Assembly (NCBI GenBank): GCA_029287965.1
Contig: JARFQC010000143.1
Location: forward strand, 1-11,774
Reading direction: 5' to 3'
From: Arenicellales bacterium
GTDB lineage: Bacteria; Pseudomonadota; Gammaproteobacteria; BMS3Bbin11
Length of the DNA stretch: 11,774 bases
Position numbers and translations under genes: made by a program. The notes under the pieces are model-generated. The model did no database searches and was not told where the DNA came from. It worked only from the letters and a program-made list of their open reading frames with translations. Positions 6,560 through 11,774 of the stretch are shown in pieces; position 1 is the stretch's first letter, and each line of letters opens with the position of its first letter.

Positions 6560-8476
6560 CTAGGCCAGGCGATCGGTAAATTCACGCATGGACTCGATGG
6601 TCTCGCCTTCGAAATACATCCGGTACCACATTTCCAGGTTCAGCAGCACCCAGATGCGGTAGTTATGATCAGCCTTGCCTGAGATGTGCTCATCAAGCAG
6701 TTCATCGATATATGTTTGTTCGAAGATGCCGAGTTCGACGAAACGTGACTGTGAAAAAAGATTTTGCAGGAATTGTTTCAACTCGGTTCTGAACCAGATG
6801 CCCAGCGGAAACCGGAAGCCCTGTTTCTTCATCCAGATCAGTTCCTCAGGCATGTAACGTGATGCCACCCTGCGCAGAATGTACTTGAGCTTATTGCCTT
6901 TCAGTTTTATACCGGCCGGTATCGACGCCGCGAATTCCACCACCTTGTAGTCGATCAGCGGCGAACGGCTCTCCAGAGAATGGGCCATGGTCATACGATC
7001 AGCAATGGTCAGCAGGTGATCCGGTATGCGCGTCATCAAGTCGGTATAGAGCATTTTGTCGACAACATGATCAATGTTCTCTGCATTGAAATATCGCAGG
7101 ATCCTCTCAGTTGAATCCGGGTCATCGATCTGTTCCATCGAGGCGCTGGTGAACAGGCGCTGCTTGGCATCGCTGGTGAATCGCAACGTGCTCATGCTGC
7201 GGGCATAGCGGTCACCACCGGTAAACAAAGACATCTCGTTCACCCAGGCGGCTTTCTGCGCCAGGCTCTTGTAGCCAAAGGTTTCCGGTATTCGATCTGT
7301 GATGCGCTTTACAACCCCCTGCCGTATCCATTTGGGCAGCAGGCAGTAGTAATCCACGAGCCGCTGACCGACATAACGGTCATAGCCGGCAAAATTCTCA
7401 TCGCCCCCATCGCCGCCAAGCACTACCTTGACATGTTCTGACGCCAGCTCCGAGACCAGGTAGACGCCGAATCCGAATGGATCGGCCGGTTCGTCCATGT
7501 GGTAGATCATCGTCGGGATCGTGTGTATCAGGTCGGGTTCAACCACTTTTTCGTAGGCTTCCATGCCGTATTTTTCAGCGACCATGCGCGAATATGGCAG
7601 CTCGTTGAAATCTTTTTCTTTGGTCCCGAGCGAGAAAGTCGGTATGGGTTCGTCGCTCAGCGTGGACATCATCGATGCAATGGTGCCTGAATCGATACCG
7701 CCGCTGAGGAAGGCGCCGACACGCACGTCACTGAGAAGATGGCTGTTGACGGTATCCAGCAACAAGTCGTTGAGCTGACTTTCAATTTCGTCTTCGCTGG
7801 AACTGAGCTTGTCCCTGAAATCGATATTCCAGTACTGCGACCGGGTCAGGTCGCCGTTTTCATAGGTCAGGCTGGTGGCTGCAGGCAGTTTGTGTATGCC
7901 CTTGAACATGGAATATTCGTCGGGCATGAAGCGCAGCGAGATGTAATGCCAGACGCCTTCCAGGTCGATTTCGCGTTCCATGATATTGGCCGCAAGGAGA
8001 CTTTTAACCTCTGACGCGAAGGCGAAGGCACCATTACGTCTGCAGAAAAACAGCGGCTTCTGGCCGAGATGATCACGGGCCATGAACAGCCGGCGGCGTG
8101 GCTTGTCCCAGATCGCAAATGCAAACATCCCCTGCAGGTGCTTGACACAGTCCCGGCCATACTCTTCGTAAAGGTGGAGGATGACTTCAACATCGGTATG
8201 TGTCTTGAAACGATGCCCCCTGGCCAACAGGTCTTTGCGCAGTTCGGGGCTGTTATAAATTTCACCGTTGCAGACCAGCTGCAGGGTATCGTCTTCGTTG
8301 GAGATAGGCTGGCGACCCGATTCCAGGTCAATGATGCTTAACCGACGCTGGCCAAGCGAAATATCTTCATCGTGGTAGTAACCTGAATCATCCGGCCCTC
8401 GATGAATCATGGCATCTGTCATCTGCCTGATAACGTCGGTTTTCCCGGCGTGCATGATTCCTGCAATGCCGCACAT
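6560..8476 (-). CDS. asnB: Asparagine synthetase, glutamine-hydrolysing (AsnB class)
   Basis: It makes asparagine (or amidates a related substrate) from aspartate, ATP and glutamine. It has 638 residues, somewhat longer than E. coli AsnB and like the longer paralogues often found in polysaccharide or exosortase loci. The N-terminal Ntn glutaminase has the nucleophile Cys2 (MCGIAGI), HRGPDDSG, RRLSIID (44-50), CNGEIYN with N70-G71-E72, and D95. The synthetase domain has the PP-loop SGGIDS (258-263), MDEPxxDPFGF-like text at 327-336 and GGDGGDE (354-360). All key residues are present, so it should be active. It is monocistronic in view, downstream of a strong terminator and convergent with the protease gene, with the REP pair between. 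Whether it is the housekeeping enzyme or an envelope-polymer amidotransferase cannot be settled here; no glycan genes are in the window. Confidence 0.88.
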   Translation of the reverse strand: MCGIAGIMHAGKTDVIRQMTDAMIHRGPDDSGYYHDEDISLGQRRLSIIDLESGRQPISNEDDTLQLVCNGEIYNSPELRKDLLARGHRFKTHTDVEVILHLYEEYGRDCVKHLQGMFAFAIWDKPRRRLFMARDHLGQKPLFFCRRNGAFAFASEVKSLLAANIMEREIDLEGVWHYISLRFMPDEYSMFKGIHKLPAATSLTYENGDLTRSQYWNIDFRDKLSSSEDEIESQLNDLLLDTVNSHLLSDVRVGAFLSGGIDSGTIASMMSTLSDEPIPTFSLGTKEKDFNELPYSRMVAEKYGMEAYEKVVEPDLIHTIPTMIYHMDEPADPFGFGVYLVSELASEHVKVVLGGDGGDENFAGYDRYVGQRLVDYYCLLPKWIRQGVVKRITDRIPETFGYKSLAQKAAWVNEMSLFTGGDRYARSMSTLRFTSDAKQRLFTSASMEQIDDPDSTERILRYFNAENIDHVVDKMLYTDLMTRIPDHLLTIADRMTMAHSLESRSPLIDYKVVEFAASIPAGIKLKGNKLKYILRRVASRYMPEELIWMKKQGFRFPLGIWFRTELKQFLQNLFSQSRFVELGIFEQTYIDELLDEHISGKADHNYRIWVLLNLEMWYRMYFEGETIESMREFTDRLA

Positions 8477-8570
8477 GTCTGCTTGACCCTTTGTTATGAA
8501 TTATTCGTTTCGATAGCACCTAACTGTACAACAACATCAGGAACGCAACGAGTATTCTGTTAACTAGTTG

Positions 8571-8592
8571 ATCGTTTCTTTACCGGAACGAT
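8571..8592. repeat. Hairpin-forming inverted repeat upstream of asnB
   Basis: ATCGTTTC (8571-8578) and GGAACGAT (8585-8592) pair over 8 bp with one G-U wobble around a six-base loop, about 95 bases upstream of the asnB ATG. A further 8-bp palindrome AACTAGTT lies just beside it (8562-8569). They may be operator sites or part of the asnB leader; I recognise no known regulator motif. Nothing gene-like is present in 8477-8696, and I see no convincing asnB promoter. Confidence 0.3.
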
Positions 8593-8616
8593 AATGTGAC
8601 CACGGGAGTGCGGTCT

Positions 8617-8679
8617 GTCAGGATCATAAATGATGGAGAGCAGGATTCGCTGGCCGAGAAGTAGTAAACAAGTCCTGAC
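8617..8679. repeat. Imperfect inverted repeat and partial direct repeat before the terminator
   Basis: GTCAGGA (8617-8623) is the exact inverse of TCCTGAC (8673-8679). The second arm also recurs as a direct repeat: AAGTCCTGA at 8670-8678 and again at 8712-8720, inside the terminator hairpin, followed in each case by a CGGAC-containing tail. This may be a remnant of a duplicated terminator. Its function is unknown. Confidence 0.25.
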
Positions 8680-8696
8680 CGCGGACAATGCGCCTG

Positions 8697-8736
8697 AATA
8701 AAAACAGGGAAAAGTCCTGAACGGACCTTTCCCTGT
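8697..8736 (-). terminator. Rho-independent terminator of the tRNA-Ala/tRNA-Glu unit
   Basis: On the minus strand ACAGGGAAAGGTCC (8736-8723) pairs with GGACTTTTCCCTGT (8717-8704): a 14-bp stem with one G-U wobble and a five-base loop, followed directly by TTTTATT. It begins eight bases after the tRNA-Glu 3' end and insulates asnB from tRNA transcription. Confidence 0.9.
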
Positions 8737-8744
8737 CTTGAATA

Positions 8745-8820
8745 TGGCGTCCCCAAGGGGGTTCGAACCCCTGTTACCGCCGTGAAAGGGCGGTGTCCTA
8801 GGCCTCTAGACGATGGGGAC
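8745..8820 (-). tRNA. tRNA-Glu (anticodon TTC)
   Basis: This is a 76-base tRNA with an encoded CCA. It starts GTCCCCA, which pairs with TGGGGAC before discriminator G and CCA. The anticodon arm reads CCGCC-CTTTCAC-GGCGG, giving anticodon TTC for glutamate GAA/GAG codons. The T arm is CAGGGGTTCGAACCCCTT-like, with TTCGAAC intact. It is co-oriented with tRNA-Ala 6 bases upstream and ends just before the terminator. Its charging enzyme GltX is encoded further upstream on the same strand. Confidence 0.97.
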
Positions 8821-8826
8821 AGATTT

Positions 8827-8902
8827 TGGTGGAGCTAGGCGGGATCGAACCGCCGACCTCAACACTGCCAGTGTTGCGCTCTCCCAGCTGAGCTATAGCC
8901 CC
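8827..8902 (-). tRNA. tRNA-Ala (anticodon GGC)
   Basis: This is a 76-base tRNA with an encoded CCA. It starts GGGGCTATAGCTCAGCTGG, and the acceptor pairs with TAGCTCC before discriminator A and CCA, with a G-U at the third pair. G3-U70 is the classic alanine identity element. The anticodon arm AACAC-TGGCAGT-GTT gives anticodon GGC, which reads GCC/GCU. It is the first tRNA of the unit; its 5' end is about ten bases from the predicted transcription start. Confidence 0.97.
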
Positions 8903-8918
8903 TCTCAGGCGAGGGCGG

Positions 8919-8947
8919 ATATTATTGAACCCACCCGATTTTGTCCA
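8919..8947 (-). promoter_or_regulatory. Predicted strong sigma70 promoter for the tRNA pair
   Basis: A -35 box TGGACA (8947-8942, 5 of 6) and a -10 box TAATAT (8924-8919, 4 of 6) are separated by 17 bp. A GC-rich stretch, CCGCCC, directly follows the -10. A GC-rich discriminator is the usual feature of stable-RNA promoters under stringent (ppGpp/DksA) control. The predicted start, near 8912, leaves a leader of about ten bases before tRNA-Ala. Confidence 0.7.
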
Positions 8948-9063
8948 GTTTTTTTTGGATGCCCCGGCACACCCGGCCCGCTGGACTCTGTAAACAACCT
9001 GGTGCCGGGTTTGTTGCTCCACGATGGAAAGGGTCTGCGCCGCGATGATGGTTCGATGAGATG

Positions 9064-10764
9064 CTATTTGGAGGCCTGCTGCTCTATTTTCGCCCAGGAG
9101 TCTCTCAGGGTGACTGTGCGGTTAAATACTAGCCGTTCAGAGCTGCTTTCCTTGCTGTCTACGCAAAAATAGCCTTCCCTTTCATACTGGAAACGGTCCC
9201 CTGCCCCGGCTGCTGCCAGGGATGGCTCGACAATGGCATGCGTGAGCGTATGCAGCGAATCCGGATTGAGATGTTCAGTAAAGGAGCTGACCGTTTTGTC
9301 GCTGTCCGGTGCAGGATGACTGAAGAGGCGATCATACAGGCGCACTTCTGCCTTCACGCCATGTCTGGCCGAGACCCAGTGGATTACGCCTCTTACCTTG
9401 CGGCCTTCCGGATTGGTGCCCAGCGTGTCCGGGTCATAGGAGCAGCGCAGTTCGATCACTTCGCCATTGGCATCCTTTATCACCTGTTCACATTTAATGA
9501 CATAGGCGTTACGCAAACGTACTTCGCCACCACTCACCAGGCGCTTGAATTTCTTGTTAGCCGTTTCCCGGAAGTCCGCCTGATCAATGAATATTTCCCG
9601 GGTAAACGGGATGCTACGACTGCCCATGCTCTCGTCTTTTGGATGATTCATCGCCGACAACGCCTCTTCCTGCCCGTCAGGATAATTTTCTATAACCAGC
9701 TTGAGGGGATGCAGAACGCCCATCCTGCGTGGCGCATGCGTATCCAGGTCTTCGCGCACGCAGGCTTCGAGCACCCCCATCTCTATGGAGTTGTCCGACT
9801 TGGTGATGCCGATGCGGTCTGCGAAGGTACGAATCGAAGCAGGTGTATACCCGCGCCGGCGTAAACCTGCGATGGTCGGCATGCGCGGGTCGTCCCAGTC
9901 ACTGACGTAGCCGTCATCAACAAGCTGGGTCAGCTTGCGCTTGCTCATTACCGTGTACTGCAGGTTCAACCGGGAAAATTCGATCTGCCGGGGATGACAG
10001 CCGATCGAGATGTTGTCGAGTACCCAGTCGTACAACGGTCGGTGATCTTCGAACTCGAGCGTACACAGGGAATGGGTAATCCCTTCCAGCGCATCGGAAA
10101 TCGGATGGGTGAAGTCATACATGGGATACATGCACCACTCCTCTCCCGTTTGATGATGTATAACGCCGTGCCGGATCCGGTACAAGGTGGGATCACGCAT
10201 GTTCATGTTAGGCGAGGCCATATCGATTTTAGCCCTGAGTACGCGCGCGCCATCTTCGAACTCTCCGGATTTCATGCGTTCGAGCAGGTCCAGGTTTTCG
10301 TCGACAGTGCGATTCCGGTAAGGGCTTTCCCGTCCGGGTTCTGTGAGCGTTCCCCGGTGCTCGCGGATCTCATCAGCCGTCAGGTCACAGACATATGCCT
10401 TGCCGGCCTTGACGAGTTCCACGGCAAAGCCATACAGGTCCGCGAAATAATCCGATGCATAGAAAAGTCGCTCACCCCAGTCAAACCCAAGCCAACGCAC
10501 ATCCGCCTGGATCGAATCGACGAACTCCACGTTTTCCTTGTGCGGATTGGTGTCATCGAAACGCAGGTTGCAGAGTCCGCCGGGATAATCCCTGGCAATG
10601 CCGAAGTTCAGGCATATCGATTTGGCATGACCGATGTGCAGGAAGCCATTTGGCTCCGGAGGAAACCGCGTATGTACGCGGCTATCGTTCTTTCCTACGC
10701 TGAGGTCGGCATCGATGATCTGGCGAATGAAATTGGTCGTTGCAGGAGTTGTTTTGTCATTCAT
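9064..10764 (-). CDS. glnS: Glutaminyl-tRNA synthetase
   Basis: GlnS is the class I synthetase that charges tRNA-Gln with glutamine directly. It has 566 residues, close to the E. coli length. The N-terminal catalytic domain has TNFIRQIID, then FPPEPNGFLHIGHAKS with the HIGH motif at 43-46, NLRFDDTNP and ALEGITHSLCTLEFEDHR. The KMSKS equivalent is MSKRK at 273-277. The C-terminal beta-barrel anticodon domain runs from about 345 to the end, with PLKLVIENY, GVIHWVSA and REGYFCVDS; the last helix ends in FNRTVTLRDSWAKI. These features separate GlnRS from GluRS. Its ATG overlaps the gltX stop as TAATG, indicating coupled translation. It lies upstream of the tRNA unit, which has its own promoter. 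Confidence 0.97.
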   Translation of the reverse strand: MNDKTTPATTNFIRQIIDADLSVGKNDSRVHTRFPPEPNGFLHIGHAKSICLNFGIARDYPGGLCNLRFDDTNPHKENVEFVDSIQADVRWLGFDWGERLFYASDYFADLYGFAVELVKAGKAYVCDLTADEIREHRGTLTEPGRESPYRNRTVDENLDLLERMKSGEFEDGARVLRAKIDMASPNMNMRDPTLYRIRHGVIHHQTGEEWCMYPMYDFTHPISDALEGITHSLCTLEFEDHRPLYDWVLDNISIGCHPRQIEFSRLNLQYTVMSKRKLTQLVDDGYVSDWDDPRMPTIAGLRRRGYTPASIRTFADRIGITKSDNSIEMGVLEACVREDLDTHAPRRMGVLHPLKLVIENYPDGQEEALSAMNHPKDESMGSRSIPFTREIFIDQADFRETANKKFKRLVSGGEVRLRNAYVIKCEQVIKDANGEVIELRCSYDPDTLGTNPEGRKVRGVIHWVSARHGVKAEVRLYDRLFSHPAPDSDKTVSSFTEHLNPDSLHTLTHAIVEPSLAAAGAGDRFQYEREGYFCVDSKESSSERLVFNRTVTLRDSWAKIEQQASK

Positions 10765-11774
10765 TACTGGTTTTCCGCCTCACGCTTCCCGATATAGGCA
10801 AGTGCTTTATCAATCCGCCTCAGCGTCGCGTCCTTGCCCACGAGGTAGAGTGTTACATCTATACCCGGCGATGCCGCACGGCCACTAATGGCCACGCGCA
10901 GCGGTTGTGCGACCTTACCCATTTTCACATCAAGTGACAGGGCAACGTCCGTGACCGCTTCGTGCAACGCGTCTGGTTCCCAGTCTTCCAGGGTGACAAG
11001 TTTGTCGCGCATGACCTCGAGAGGTTGACGGGAAACGGGCCGGAGATTCTTTTTAGCAGCTTGAGGATCAAATTCCTCGAAATCCCTGTAGAAGAACTCG
11101 CTGATGTCGGCCATTTCTTCAAGTGTCGAGGACCTTTCCTGCTGAACAGTCACGACACTGACAATATCCGGCCCCTCAGTCGGATCGATATCACGCCGGC
11201 CCATATGGGGGCTGATCAAGTGGGCGATATGCCGGGGATCGGCAGCCATAATGTACTGCTGGTTGAGCCAGGTGAGCTTGTCGGTATTGAAACTGGACGC
11301 CGCCTTGTTGACATCCTCTATGTCAAACAGCTGTATCATTTCATCGGCTGAGAATATCTCCTGGTCACCGTGAGACCAGCCCAGCCTGACCAGGTAGTTA
11401 AGCAAGGCCTCGGGCAGATAACCGTCCTCCATGTACTGCATGACACTGACCGCCCCGTGCCGCTTAGATAATCTCGCCCCGTCGTCACCCAGGATCATGG
11501 GCAGATGGGCATAACGCGGAACATCAAGACCCAGGGCCTGCAGGATATTGATCTGTCTCGGTGTATTGTTCAGGTGATCGTCACCGCGTATCACGTGAGT
11601 AATACCCATATCGCTGTCATCGACGACCACGGTCAGGTTATAGGTCGGCGAACCGTCTGTACGACGGATAATCAGGTCGTCCAGTTCATTATTATTGAAG
11701 ACGACACGGCCGCGCACCATGTCATCGACGACAACCAGCCCGTCATCGGGATTTTTAAAACGTATTACATGCGG
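10764..11774 (-). CDS. gltX: Glutamyl-tRNA synthetase, C-terminal part (5' end beyond window)
   Basis: GltX charges tRNA-Glu with glutamate for translation and for 5-aminolevulinate/tetrapyrrole synthesis. 336 residues are visible, about the C-terminal 70 percent. The frame stays open to the right edge: the residues before the Met at 11720 read PHVIRFKNPDDG, which matches GltX, so that Met is internal. Visible motifs include LDDLIIRRTDGSPTYNLTVVVDD, GITHVIRGDDHLNNTPRQ, the KMSKS-type ARLSKRHGAVSV (near 11475-11440) and YLVRLGWSHGDQEIF, followed by the helical anticodon-binding domain. The HIGH motif lies outside the window. The stop TAA overlaps the glnS ATG by one base. Confidence 0.96.
   Translation of the reverse strand, partial: PHVIRFKNPDDGLVVVDDMVRGRVVFNNNELDDLIIRRTDGSPTYNLTVVVDDSDMGITHVIRGDDHLNNTPRQINILQALGLDVPRYAHLPMILGDDGARLSKRHGAVSVMQYMEDGYLPEALLNYLVRLGWSHGDQEIFSADEMIQLFDIEDVNKAASSFNTDKLTWLNQQYIMAADPRHIAHLISPHMGRRDIDPTEGPDIVSVVTVQQERSSTLEEMADISEFFYRDFEEFDPQAAKKNLRPVSRQPLEVMRDKLVTLEDWEPDALHEAVTDVALSLDVKMGKVAQPLRVAISGRAASPGIDVTLYLVGKDATLRRIDKALAYIGKREAENQ

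Noticed and set aside
8963..9009. Terminator after glnS from CCCGGCAC/GTGCCGGG
   Set aside because: On the glnS strand the stem is followed by an A-tract instead of a U-tract, and the loop is long.
9994..10797. Long plus-strand open frame (267 codons) opposite glnS, and similar ones opposite sucCD, asnB and the antiporter
   Set aside because: They are antisense or shifted shadows of well-identified genes. Their translations show no family motifs, and they lack ribosome sites.
11718..11720. ATG as the start of gltX
   Set aside because: The residues encoded upstream continue the GltX alignment to the window edge, so this Met is internal and the gene is truncated by the window.
1..11774. A mobile element, CRISPR array, toxin-antitoxin or defence system
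   Set aside because: I found no transposase, integrase, regularly spaced repeats or defence-type domains, and all larger frames are identified core genes.

Overview
This window looks like core chromosome of a gammaproteobacterium. SucC, GlnRS, GltX, PanD and Glyoxalase II all read like their enterobacterial and pseudomonad relatives. A dedicated GlnRS (glnS) is typical of gammaproteobacteria, and a TPP riboswitch precedes thiC. I cannot name the genus. There is no phage, IS, CRISPR array or defence island, and I found no obviously new multi-gene system. The interest lies in regulatory and repeat detail and in a few gene arrangements.

Layout from left to right. (1) 1-345, minus strand: the 5' end of thiC, cut by the window edge, with its TPP riboswitch leader. 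(2) 426-1199, plus: gloB (glyoxalase II), divergent from thiC. (3) 1285-1665, minus: panD (aspartate 1-decarboxylase), convergent with gloB. It has a good sigma70-type promoter and a perfect 12-bp palindrome at the predicted transcription start. (4) 1811-3855, plus: sucC-sucD (succinyl-CoA ligase), overlapping by one base, with no visible Shine-Dalgarno before sucC. (5) 3963-5561, minus: a CPA2/Kef-type cation:proton antiporter with a C-terminal NAD-binding TrkA-N domain. (6) 5610-6416, plus: a LapG-like transglutaminase-fold cysteine protease with a possible lipobox, divergent from the antiporter. (7) 6442-6524: a REP-type inverted repeat pair between convergent genes. (8) 6560-8476, minus: a class B asparagine synthetase. 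(9) 8697-8947, minus: promoter, tRNA-Ala(GGC), tRNA-Glu(TTC) and a strong intrinsic terminator. (10) 9064-11774, minus: glnS preceded by gltX, overlapping as TAATG; gltX runs off the right edge.

Functionally the window is housekeeping: thiamine and pantothenate (CoA) precursor synthesis, the succinyl-CoA step of the TCA cycle, methylglyoxal detoxification, cation homeostasis and aminoacyl-tRNA supply. The right half has a Glu/Gln/Asn theme: GluRS, GlnRS, a tRNA-Glu gene and a glutamine-dependent asparagine synthetase are all on one strand. The least routine gene is the LapG-like protease, which normally works with a LapD-type receptor and a large adhesin; neither is in the window.
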